This document shows positions 45,475 through 52,659 of a stretch of 52,659 nt of DNA, piece by piece. This DNA is from an uncultured Bacteroidota bacterium (GTDB lineage: Bacteria; Bacteroidota; Bacteroidia; B-17B0; Aurantibacillaceae). Made by a program: the position numbers and the translations under genes. Position 1 is the stretch's first letter; every line of letters starts with the position of its first letter. The stretch covers positions 1-52,659 of the forward strand of contig CAITNS010000009.1 in the NCBI GenBank assembly GCA_903893815.1. The letters run 5' to 3'. The notes beneath the pieces were generated by a model. The model saw only the letters and a program-made list of their open reading frames with translations. It ran no database searches and was not told the origin of the DNA.

Positions 45475-45969
45475 TTACTGAACCGTAATAACTGGTGAAG
45501 TTACTACATTGCTTTTGTTTCCAGCTTCGTCAAATAAATAAAAAACATATTTCAAATTTTTTACTTTTTTAATATGTCTAAATCTTTGTAATCTTACGTT
45601 TATTTCTCCACTAATAGGTTTTCCTTTGTAAGAATCAATAGGTGCTTTGATGATATAACTGTTTCTTAAAGTATCATCATTACCAGTAACAGGATCGTAA
45701 ATGGTGTAAGCTCTATACTGCAAGGTGATGGTATCTAAATAATAATAGGTGTACCATAAATTTCTGGTGGAATCGTTTCCGCTTACACCAATATCACCAT
45801 CACCATCTGTAAATTTTATTTTCAAATCAGCTGAGTCGCCAACAAAAGGAATAAAATCAGCATATTCAATTTCAGGAGTAGTAGGATAGGTTGTTTTTTT
45901 TACGCATGCATACGTAATAAAACCTATAATAGAAAAGATGAATAAATATTTAAAAAAAGATACCTTCAT
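45475..45969 (-). CDS. Lipoprotein, function unknown
   Basis: A 164-residue lipoprotein: hydrophobic N-terminus and lipobox ITYAC (Cys22). The mature part starts with DSADLKIKFTDGDGDIG, a pattern common in uncharacterised Bacteroidota lipoproteins with a beta-sandwich fold, and has FYLFDEAGNKSNVVTSPVI near the end, recalling Ig-like domains. It diverges from the LuxE-like gene and is followed on the same strand by the metalloprotease. Confidence 0.75.
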   Translation of the reverse strand: MKVSFFKYLFIFSIIGFITYACVKKTTYPTTPEIEYADFIPFVGDSADLKIKFTDGDGDIGVSGNDSTRNLWYTYYYLDTITLQYRAYTIYDPVTGNDDTLRNSYIIKAPIDSYKGKPISGEINVRLQRFRHIKKVKNLKYVFYLFDEAGNKSNVVTSPVITVQ

Positions 45970-46012
45970 GAATAATTCAGCATAAATTTACGCAAAAATT
46001 AATAAAGTCTAA

Positions 46013-47017
46013 TTGTCGATCTTAAAAGATATTCAAAAAAAAGTGTTTAAATTAAATTTTAATTCAAGCGACGATGATTTTAATTTGGTGGCATTGGATG
46101 TTTTTAATTATCAAGTTCAACATAATTCAATATACAAGGCCTACGTTTCTAGTTTGAAAATTAATCCAGAAACTGTTGAACATTATACTCAAATCCACTT
46201 TTTACCCATCGAGTTTTTTAAAACAAAAGAAGTGATTTGTGATGGAATACAGGATAATGCCATTTGTTTTTCGAGTAGCGGAACAACAGGGCAAACAACC
46301 TCTAAGCATTATGTAAATGATATTTCTATTTACGAAAGCTCTTTTCATCAAGGTTTTGAGTTGTTTTATGGTAAACCATCCGATTACTGTATTTTGGCTC
46401 TCTTACCAAATTATTTAGAGCGAACGGGTTCCTCTTTAGTTTATATGTTTGATAAATTGATTCAAGTGTCCCAACATCCACAAAGCGGTTTTTATTTAAA
46501 TAATCTTCAAGACTTAAAGAAAACGATTGAAGAGTTGAAACAAACCAAGCAGAAAACGATTTTGTTAGGAGTTACCTATGCCTTGTTAGATTTAGCAGAA
46601 ATGGGAGTTGAATTAACCAATGATTTTATTGTAATGGAAACTGGAGGGATGAAAGGCAGGAGGAAGGAGTTGTTAAAAGAAGAGTTACACCAAATCTTAA
46701 AACAATTGCTTAAAGTAGATGTAATTCATAGCGAGTATGGAATGACTGAATTATTATCACAAGCGTATTCAAAACAAGAGGGCGTATTTCAATGCTCGCC
46801 TTGGATGAAGGTTTTGATAAGAGATATGAATGATCCCTTTACGTATATTAAAGAACGAAAGAGTGGAGGAGTAAATGTTATTGATTTAGCAAACCTAAAT
46901 TCCTGTGCCTTTATAGAAACAAAAGATTTAGGAAGATTAAATCAAGATTCTCATTTTGAGATACTTGGAAGGTTTAATAATAGTGATTTGAGAGGTTGTA
47001 ATTTAATGATTCAGTAA
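46013..47017 (+). CDS. LuxE-like acyl-protein synthetase / acyltransferase
   Basis: A 334-residue protein resembling the LuxE acyl-protein synthetase and the adenylate-forming superfamily. It has FLPIEFFKTKEVI and the Gly/Ser/Thr-rich AMP-binding loop ICFSSSGTTGQT near residues 83-94, then LLPNYLERTGSSLVYM and IHSEYGMTELLSQAY. It starts at TTG 46013; no ATG fits the expected N-terminus. It would activate a carboxylic acid with ATP. Bacteroidota carry stand-alone members without luciferase genes, and their role is not settled. The stop overlaps the next ATG (TAATG). Confidence 0.82.
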   Translation: MSILKDIQKKVFKLNFNSSDDDFNLVALDVFNYQVQHNSIYKAYVSSLKINPETVEHYTQIHFLPIEFFKTKEVICDGIQDNAICFSSSGTTGQTTSKHYVNDISIYESSFHQGFELFYGKPSDYCILALLPNYLERTGSSLVYMFDKLIQVSQHPQSGFYLNNLQDLKKTIEELKQTKQKTILLGVTYALLDLAEMGVELTNDFIVMETGGMKGRRKELLKEELHQILKQLLKVDVIHSEYGMTELLSQAYSKQEGVFQCSPWMKVLIRDMNDPFTYIKERKSGGVNVIDLANLNSCAFIETKDLGRLNQDSHFEILGRFNNSDLRGCNLMIQ

Positions 47018-47358
47018 TGGCAAAAACACAGTCTGATTTTTTTGATCAGGTATTTCAAGTGGTTCGTTTAATACCCGAAGGGAGGGTAACTAGCTATGGA
47101 GCCATCGCTAATTATTTAGGTGCCAAATCCTCATCACGAGTTGTAGGTTATGCTATGAATGCCTCGCATTCTCAAAAAGAATTTGTTCCAGCTCATCGTG
47201 TACTGAATAGAAATGGACAACTAACTGGAAAACATCATTTTAGCGCACCATATTTAATGCAGGAGTTACTTGAAAAAGAAAAAATAGAGGTAAAAAATGA
47301 TACGGTCGTAAATCTTAAAAAACACTATTGGGACCCAGCAATTGAACTAGCATTGTAA
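47017..47358 (+). CDS. Alkyltransferase-like protein (ATL), catalytic Cys replaced by Ala
   Basis: A 113-residue single-domain homologue of O6-alkylguanine-DNA alkyltransferase. The helix-turn-helix region is intact (IPEGRVTSYGAIANYLGAKSSSRVVGYAMNA, with the Arg finger), but the active-site PCHRV reads PAHRV (Ala59). Such ATL proteins bind alkylated guanine without repairing it and hand it to nucleotide-excision repair. It is coupled to the LuxE-like gene by a one-base overlap, for no evident functional reason. Confidence 0.9.
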   Translation: MAKTQSDFFDQVFQVVRLIPEGRVTSYGAIANYLGAKSSSRVVGYAMNASHSQKEFVPAHRVLNRNGQLTGKHHFSAPYLMQELLEKEKIEVKNDTVVNLKKHYWDPAIELAL

Positions 47359-47436
47359 GACAATATTTTGCTATTTACTACGTTTCATAAAATTGATTAA
47401 ACAACCACAAAAAACAATATATTTACCGTCCGTTTT

Positions 47437-48879
47437 ATGCAGCAGAAGAAGTTTGTCAAAAATATTGCTTTTTTAATAGTTCTTAACTTACTAATTAAGC
47501 CATTTTGGTCTTTAGGTATTGAAATTTCTGTGCAAAATGCCGTTGGAAACGTTTCATATGGCGAATATGCAATTCTGTTTAATTTTTCCTTTTTGTTAAA
47601 TATCATTTTGGATTTTGGGGTAACTAATTTCAATAACAAAAACATTGCTCAAAATAATCACTTACTAACCAAGCATTTTAGTAGTTTATTTTCCTTAAAA
47701 TTGCTTTTAGGTGTAATTTATTTTTTGGTTACAATTCTTTTGGGCTTTGTAATTGGATATGATTTTAGATTCATGAAACTGCTTTCTCTATTGGCAGTTA
47801 ATCAGTTTTTAATTAGTATGATTTTATACCTGCGGTCTAGTTTGTTAGGTTTACATCTTTTTAAAATAGATAGTTTTCTCTCGGTAGCCGACAGGCTATT
47901 AATGATGATGATTTGCATTCCATTTTTATTAATGTGGTTTGACTGTAAGATTGATATTATGACCTTTGTTTATGCACAAACAACAGGATATGCCATCACC
48001 GCTATTTTAGCATTTTTAGCAGTGTTTTTAAAAACTGAGCATTTTAAATTAAAATGGAATTGGCCATTTAGTTTAATGATATTAAAGCAAAGTTTTCCAT
48101 TTGCTATTTTGGTACTGCTGATGACTTTTTATAACCGCTTGGACAGTGTAATGTTAGGTTATTTACTGCCTTTAGGTGAAGGTTCTGAACAAGCAGGTAT
48201 TTATGCCAAAGCATTTCGATTGCTAGAAGCTGGTAATATGGTGCCGTTATTATTTGCCATGCAATTAATTCCTGTTTTTAGTAAAATGTTAAAACAAAAA
48301 GAAAGTGTAGAGCAATTGGTAAAACTTTCTTTTATTTTATTGATTACTCCTGCATTAATAGTATCTGTGGGGTGTTTTTTTTATTCCTATGAATTGTCAA
48401 GATTAATAAACCATGGTATAACCGATTCGGAGAACGAATTCAGCATTTTAATGCTCTGTTTTACTGCTGTTTCCTCTACTTATGTATTTAGCACATTATT
48501 AACGGCTAATGGCAACCTCAAGCAATTAAATATTATGGCAGTTATTGGTATATTAATAAATTTAGTACTGAATATAATTTTGATTCCTAATCATAAAGCT
48601 CTAGGGAGTGCTTATTCTAGCTTGATTACTCAGTTTTTTACAGCAGCTATTCAAATTTATTTTGTGTACAAAATTTTTAAGTTTAAAATAAACTGGCGCC
48701 TACTTATTTCCTTGGTTGTGTTTATTGTTGGAATTATTATGTTTAATATTTTCTCAAAATCGATAACAAAAACATGGGAAATTAATTTTGGAATAATGTG
48801 TGTTTGTTCATTTATTTGGGCATTCGCATCGGGGTTAATTAGTGTTAAGTCCATCTTCCGGTTTGTGAAGTATAAATAA
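47437..48879 (+). CDS. Wzx-type polysaccharide flippase
   Basis: A 480-residue inner-membrane protein with about 12-14 helices, in the MOP/PST superfamily. Typical are the N-terminal QKKFVKNIAFLIVLNLLIKP and VSYGEYAILFNFSFLLNIIL, the central YNRLDSVMLGYLLP, and GIYAKAFRLLEAGNMVPLLF. It would flip undecaprenyl-linked glycan units. It opens the exopolysaccharide cluster that continues with two Wzz-like proteins and a Wzy/WaaL-like protein. No glycosyltransferase lies between them within the window. Confidence 0.88.
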   Translation: MQQKKFVKNIAFLIVLNLLIKPFWSLGIEISVQNAVGNVSYGEYAILFNFSFLLNIILDFGVTNFNNKNIAQNNHLLTKHFSSLFSLKLLLGVIYFLVTILLGFVIGYDFRFMKLLSLLAVNQFLISMILYLRSSLLGLHLFKIDSFLSVADRLLMMMICIPFLLMWFDCKIDIMTFVYAQTTGYAITAILAFLAVFLKTEHFKLKWNWPFSLMILKQSFPFAILVLLMTFYNRLDSVMLGYLLPLGEGSEQAGIYAKAFRLLEAGNMVPLLFAMQLIPVFSKMLKQKESVEQLVKLSFILLITPALIVSVGCFFYSYELSRLINHGITDSENEFSILMLCFTAVSSTYVFSTLLTANGNLKQLNIMAVIGILINLVLNIILIPNHKALGSAYSSLITQFFTAAIQIYFVYKIFKFKINWRLLISLVVFIVGIIMFNIFSKSITKTWEINFGIMCVCSFIWAFASGLISVKSIFRFVKYK

Positions 48880-48967
48880 GTATTTTGTTGTATCTCTTTA
48901 TTAGCTTAACAATTTCAAATACTTACTTAAATCCTTAAAAAAAAAGCTGTTTTTTATTTGAAAATAG

Positions 48968-48975
48968 TATATTTG
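48968..48975 (+). promoter_or_regulatory. Candidate -7 box (TATATTTG) for the wzz-wzz-wzy operon
   Basis: An exact TAnnTTTG, 74 bp upstream of the first Wzz-like ATG. Confidence 0.5.
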
Positions 48976-48979
48976 GCGG

Positions 48980-49020
48980 ATGAAATGATAAATAATAATT
49001 TAAAAACAAAGCCATTTCAT
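48980..49020 (+). promoter_or_regulatory. Inverted repeat at the predicted 5' end of the wzz operon leader
   Basis: A perfect 8-bp repeat, ATGAAATG (48980-48987) with CATTTCAT (49013-49020), 25-nt loop. It begins right where transcription from the 48968 box should start. It has no T tract. Confidence 0.35.
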
Positions 49021-49048
49021 AAAGCAATTAAGAACTACAACATCCAGT

Positions 49049-50089
49049 ATGAATCAATCGGATTTAAATTACGAGTCAGTAAAGCTTTTGGCTAAAATAT
49101 ATACTTGGAGGAAGAAGTTGATTATTGTAACCGTAATTGCTGCCGTACTATCTATTGCCATTTCATTTTTAATGTCGCCGCAATACAAGGCAACTGTTAT
49201 TGTGTTTCCTTCTCGTACATTCTCTGTATCAAAACTGTTAATTGAACAAAATCAAGGATCTCAGGAAGATTATATGGATTTGGGTGATGAAGATGATGCA
49301 GAGAAATTATTACAGATTTTAAATTCTACGGAAATTAGGACTCGTATAGCAGACCAATACGATTTATGGTCAAATTGGGATATTAAAAAAGGAACCGTTC
49401 ACTCGCAACATTATTTAAAATTGAAATGGGAAGATATGGTAAGCTTTAAGCGTACCAATTTTGTTTCGATTAAAGTTGAGGTTTATGATTATGTAGCTGA
49501 GCGTTCTGCTAAAATTGCTAATTCCATTGTAGCTTATGCTGATACTGTAAAGTTTAAAATGACCAGACAGGTTGCGCAGCAAGCTTTACAAATTACTAAG
49601 GATGAATATTATGCAACCATTCATCGTATTAACGAATTAGAAGATAGCTTGCAAGCTATTAAAGAGTTAGGAGTTATTGATTATTCTGCAGAGATTAAAG
49701 CCTATTCAAAAAGTATGGCTAAAGCTGTAGAAAGTGGTAACCAATCCGGACAAAAAAATCTTCAAACAAAGTTAGACTTACTAAAAAAATATGGTGTTGC
49801 TTATGATGATGTGTATGGTAATTTAAAAAAATACAGATTAAAATACCCTATCATTAAAAATAAGTATGATGAGGCTATTGTAAATTACAATAATGCAATG
49901 CCATCTAAATTTATAGTTGATAAAGCAGTAGCTGATGAGAAAAAAGCAAAACCATACAGAGGATTAATTATTTTATTATCTACCTCATCGGCATTTTTAT
50001 TAGCATTAATGTTTCTCTTATTTGCAGAAAAAATGACCGAATTAAAAAAAAAGATAAACCATCATTTAAATTCACAAAATCCAGAATAA
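49049..50089 (+). CDS. Wzz-like chain-length determinant (first copy)
   Basis: A 346-residue inner-membrane protein of the Wzz/polysaccharide co-polymerase type. TM1 is about 26-44 (LIIVTVIAAVLSIAISFLM), then SPQYKATVIVFPSRTFS, a large periplasmic coiled region (180-280), and TM2 about 310-328. It has no cytoplasmic tyrosine-kinase domain. The stop overlaps the next ATG (TAATG). It would regulate polymer length together with the downstream polymerase. Confidence 0.85.
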   Translation: MNQSDLNYESVKLLAKIYTWRKKLIIVTVIAAVLSIAISFLMSPQYKATVIVFPSRTFSVSKLLIEQNQGSQEDYMDLGDEDDAEKLLQILNSTEIRTRIADQYDLWSNWDIKKGTVHSQHYLKLKWEDMVSFKRTNFVSIKVEVYDYVAERSAKIANSIVAYADTVKFKMTRQVAQQALQITKDEYYATIHRINELEDSLQAIKELGVIDYSAEIKAYSKSMAKAVESGNQSGQKNLQTKLDLLKKYGVAYDDVYGNLKKYRLKYPIIKNKYDEAIVNYNNAMPSKFIVDKAVADEKKAKPYRGLIILLSTSSAFLLALMFLLFAEKMTELKKKINHHLNSQNPE

Positions 50090-51021
50090 TGGAAAATTTT
50101 AAAACCGAAGATATTTTAAAAGGTTTATTACCTCATTGGAAGAGATTAACAATGGTAGCAGTTATTGCTATTATCGTTGGTATCTTCATTTCGTCTCCTA
50201 TGGTTATAAAACCATTATACAAATCGTATGCAGTTGTTTATCCAGTTAACTTAAGTCCAAGTTCAGAAGAAAGTACAACTGAACAATTATTACAGTGGTT
50301 CAACAGTGAGGAGGTTAAAAAAGCAGTTTGCGAGAAATTTGATTTATTTACACACTATGATATTGATACATTAGATGCAAGACATCAAACTTGGTTTAAT
50401 TTAAAGTATAAGGAGTTGGTATCTATTAATGCCACTTTATATGAATCCATCGAAATTTCAGTAAAAGACCAATCTCCTGAAATGTCTCAAAAAATCGTAA
50501 ATGGTATCATTGATGCTGTGAATGATTTAATTATGGCTGTGAAAAAGGAAAGGTTACATGAATATATTTTGAATAATGAAAATGAATTGAAACGCGCTAC
50601 CGGTAAAGTGGACTCTTTAAAATATATGATTGATAATATTAGAAAGGAATATAATATTATTGATGTTCAATACCAAGCAAAATATATCACTAAAGAAATT
50701 GTTAAAAGTCCGAATTTATCTGAATCAAATGCTAAAACTGCAGAAGGTTTGAAAACTAAAAAAACTGAATTGGATCGTCTAGGAAATGTTATTGGAAGTG
50801 AAATTGGTACATATAATTATTTTAGAAACCAGATCGATGGTTATCTATTAGACTATGCAAATAAAGTTAGTTTTACAAATGTTGTTTCTAAACCAACCTT
50901 ACCTGATAGTAAATGCTATCCAATTCGTTCGCTTGTAGTTGCTATTATCACTTTATCCTCTTTATTAATAGCTTGTATTGTTCTTGTATATTTAAACATT
51001 AAGAATCAAAAGGTTGATTAA
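50089..51021 (+). CDS. Wzz-like chain-length determinant (second copy)
   Basis: A 310-residue paralogue of the preceding protein with the same plan: TM1 about 21-39 (MVAVIAIIVGIFISSPMVI), PLYKSYAVVYPVNLSPSSEE, STTEQLLQWFNSEEVKKAV, a periplasmic helical hairpin, and TM2 about 283-303. The shared order (LLQ-N/F-NS-E before a helix) shows the two are divergent paralogues, not a recent duplication. It overlaps the next gene by 8 bases. Confidence 0.82.
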   Translation: MENFKTEDILKGLLPHWKRLTMVAVIAIIVGIFISSPMVIKPLYKSYAVVYPVNLSPSSEESTTEQLLQWFNSEEVKKAVCEKFDLFTHYDIDTLDARHQTWFNLKYKELVSINATLYESIEISVKDQSPEMSQKIVNGIIDAVNDLIMAVKKERLHEYILNNENELKRATGKVDSLKYMIDNIRKEYNIIDVQYQAKYITKEIVKSPNLSESNAKTAEGLKTKKTELDRLGNVIGSEIGTYNYFRNQIDGYLLDYANKVSFTNVVSKPTLPDSKCYPIRSLVVAIITLSSLLIACIVLVYLNIKNQKVD

Positions 51022-52468
51022 GCTAAAAAATACTTATGTATTTTATTTTGTAATCATTAGCTATATTTTAATTAATGCTTATGTATTGCTATTTGCAAAA
51101 GATATGTTCTATCTTTTCAATTTACTGCCATTTGCAATTCTTATTGTTTTACTAGCCATTTTCGATATCGAAAAAATCATGTATGTGATGGTTTTTTCCA
51201 CTCCGCTTGCCATTAGTTTAAAAGAATTAGGTTACGACCAAGGACTTAACCTAAGTTTACCTGCTGAGCCTTTAATGATTGGTATTACCTTGATTTATTT
51301 TTTAAATGAACTAAGTGCCGGTATTACTGATAAGCGTATTTTAAAACATCCTATTACCATTATCATTTTCGTTCAAATGGCGTGGATTTTAATAACTACT
51401 ATTACAAGCGAATTGCCTGTTATTTCCATTAAATTTCTCTTAGCGAGAACGTGGTTTTTAACCTCTTGTTATTTTATTTGTACTCAACTATTTAAAAGAA
51501 AAAGAGCAATCATTAATCATTTATTGTTTTATTCGGTGGCTTTAGCTATTGTTGCTATTGTTACAACATACAAACATGCGGCCTACGCTTTTGATGAAAA
51601 GATTGCCGATTGGATTGTGTCTCCTTTTTATAATGACCATACAGCTTATGGAGCGGCATTAGCCATGTATATTCCAATGATGTTTGGTTTAATGTTTATG
51701 AAAAACATTTCAAATACGATTAAAATTGTTTGTGCCATATTAGTCACTATTTTTCTAATATCCATTATTGTTTCTTTTGCTAGAGCAGGGTGGTTAAGTT
51801 TAATCGTATCGTTAGCAGTTTTAGTAACTTTACTTTTAAAAATTAAATTCAGAACCATCTTAATTACCATTGTAGTTTCTGTGGTTTTATTCATGTCGTT
51901 TCAAACCGAAATTTTGATGATATTGGGTAGAAATAATACCGATTCTGATGGAGATTTTGCTGCAAATATCGAATCTATGTCAAACATTTCTACTGATGCC
52001 TCAAACTTAGAGCGTTTAAATAGATGGAGTTGTGCCTTACAAATGTTTCAAGAAAAACCAGTGTTAGGTTTCGGACCAGGCACTTATCAGTTCTTATATG
52101 CGCCATACCAAAAAAGTAGTTTAAAAACCATTATCTCTACCAACTTTGGTGATAAGGGAAATGCGCATAGCGAGTACCTTGGGCCCTTATGTGAACAAGG
52201 ATTAATAGGTGCTATTATTGTTATTATTTTAGTATTTGCGGTGATGTTTTTAGGTTACCGCTTAGTGTATACCGTTAAAGACAAATCCGTGAAAATATTA
52301 ACCATTACTATTTTAATGGGAATGAGTACCTATTTTGTGCATGGCTTCTTAAACAACTTTCTTGATACAGATAAAGCATCCGTTCCTTTTTGGGGATTCC
52401 TAGCGATGATGGTGTGTATTGATTTGTATTTTAAAGACGAAGAACCTAGTAACGATAAGTTAATTTAG
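51014..52468 (+). CDS. O-antigen polymerase/ligase-like membrane protein (Wzy/WaaL)
   Basis: A 484-residue protein with about 12 helices and a Wzy_C-type region: NLERLNRWSCALQMFQEKPVLGFGPGTYQFLY, then a periplasmic loop with NAHSEYLGPLCEQGLIG. The pattern fits the O-antigen ligase/polymerase superfamily. It starts at TTG 51014, overlapping the upstream gene by 8 bases, so it is translationally coupled. It is the last gene before the terminator at 52485. Polymerase versus ligase cannot be decided. Confidence 0.85.
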   Translation: MIKLKNTYVFYFVIISYILINAYVLLFAKDMFYLFNLLPFAILIVLLAIFDIEKIMYVMVFSTPLAISLKELGYDQGLNLSLPAEPLMIGITLIYFLNELSAGITDKRILKHPITIIIFVQMAWILITTITSELPVISIKFLLARTWFLTSCYFICTQLFKRKRAIINHLLFYSVALAIVAIVTTYKHAAYAFDEKIADWIVSPFYNDHTAYGAALAMYIPMMFGLMFMKNISNTIKIVCAILVTIFLISIIVSFARAGWLSLIVSLAVLVTLLLKIKFRTILITIVVSVVLFMSFQTEILMILGRNNTDSDGDFAANIESMSNISTDASNLERLNRWSCALQMFQEKPVLGFGPGTYQFLYAPYQKSSLKTIISTNFGDKGNAHSEYLGPLCEQGLIGAIIVIILVFAVMFLGYRLVYTVKDKSVKILTITILMGMSTYFVHGFLNNFLDTDKASVPFWGFLAMMVCIDLYFKDEEPSNDKLI

Positions 52469-52484
52469 GGTTTAGGTTTGAAAT

Positions 52485-52523
52485 AAAAAATCCAATTTAT
52501 ACTAATGTAAATGGGATTTTTTT
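52485..52523 (+). terminator. Terminator after the exopolysaccharide operon
   Basis: AAAAAATCCAATTTA - TACTAATG - TAAATGGGATTTTTTT, stem with one mismatch, strong T tract. Confidence 0.8.
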
Positions 52524-52539
52524 ATAGTTATTAATTTTT

Positions 52540-52659
52540 GGTAATGGTGCAAAAAATAGTTGGTGCTTTTGATAAAAATAATTGTTATACTAGCCCTATA
52601 AGTCAAAAGAGGACATTAGCTCTGCTGGAGAGCAACTAATTAGCAATATGATTTACCAC
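52540..52659 (+). repeat. Right arm of the 120-bp terminal inverted repeat
   Basis: The reverse complement of this segment matches 21-140 with 9 mismatches in 120. Sequence identity begins at GGTAATGGTGC, 17 bases after the operon terminator, and runs to the end of the window. The internal hairpin GCTCTGCTGGAGAGC is identical in both copies. Confidence 0.75.

Noticed and set aside
1-52659. Whole window as a composite transposon or integrative element bounded by inverted repeats
   Set aside because: The interior is core housekeeping sequence (rpsA, fabD, cdsA, lptD, tRNA-Ser). No transposase, integrase or conjugation gene is present. The repeats are better read as two separate copies of a dispersed element.

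Overview
The window is an AT-rich stretch of a Bacteroidota chromosome, most likely a Flavobacteriia/Sphingobacteriia-type environmental lineage. The signs are type IX secretion (T9SS) C-terminal sorting domains on several secreted proteins, promoter -7 boxes of the form TAnnTTTG, a Bacteroidota-type LptD beside an Amidase_3 amidase, DUF1343 and LpxH proteins, and Bacteroidota-style TonB receptors. Nearly all of it is chromosomal housekeeping sequence. No prophage, CRISPR array or intact insertion sequence is visible.

Layout. 1-140 is one arm of a 120-bp inverted repeat that also forms the last 120 bases of the window; its inner edge cuts off the sorting domain of a secreted protein (108-914). 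973-9164 holds a LolC/E-type permease, a DUF1343/NamZ-like muramidase, tRNA-Ser(GGA), Maf, a UbiA-type prenyltransferase, a TPMT-like methyltransferase, a small membrane protein and LptD. 9281-13937 holds a cell-wall amidase with a long coiled linker, a membrane metallophosphoesterase and a thiolase. 14002-18850 (minus strand) holds an HMA metal-binding protein and the run tolC-hlyD-tsaB-dagK, with a palindromic CGCAGAG-type repeat between tolC and hlyD. 19032-21890 is an AddB-like nuclease.

21910-26693 is the most interesting block: a HAMP/PAS sensor histidine kinase divergent from a TonB-dependent receptor and a YfiR (DUF4154) periplasmic protein. It is bracketed by the intact 3' end of addB on one side and a decayed 305-bp copy of that same 3' end on the other (26737-27041). 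This points to acquisition of the three genes by recombination into the addB 3' end. I propose the trio is an outer-membrane-to-cytoplasm signalling cassette, analogous to YfiB-YfiR-YfiN but with a histidine kinase as output.

27141-35979 holds a secreted coiled-coil protein, fabD, an outer-membrane barrel, alanine dehydrogenase, a small membrane protein, a WcaF-type acetyltransferase, LpxH and an M1 peptidase. 36044-43963 holds a TlpA-like lipoprotein, ApaG, ribosomal protein S1, a 575-bp gene-poor region with terminators, a possible small ORF and a MITE-like element, then a frameshifted CxxCH T9SS protein, glutamate dehydrogenase, CdsA and a small acidic protein. 44076-47358 holds an M43 metalloprotease, a lipoprotein, a LuxE-like acyl-protein synthetase and an ATL alkyl-lesion protein. 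47437-52468 is an exopolysaccharide assembly cluster (Wzx flippase, two Wzz-like proteins, Wzy/WaaL-like polymerase/ligase).

Functional themes are envelope biogenesis (LptD, LpxH, LolC/E, CdsA, FabD, amidase, NamZ, Wzx/Wzz/Wzy), T9SS cargo, and central nitrogen/acyl metabolism (Ald, Gdh, thiolase). Family calls rest on motifs read by eye; no database search was run.
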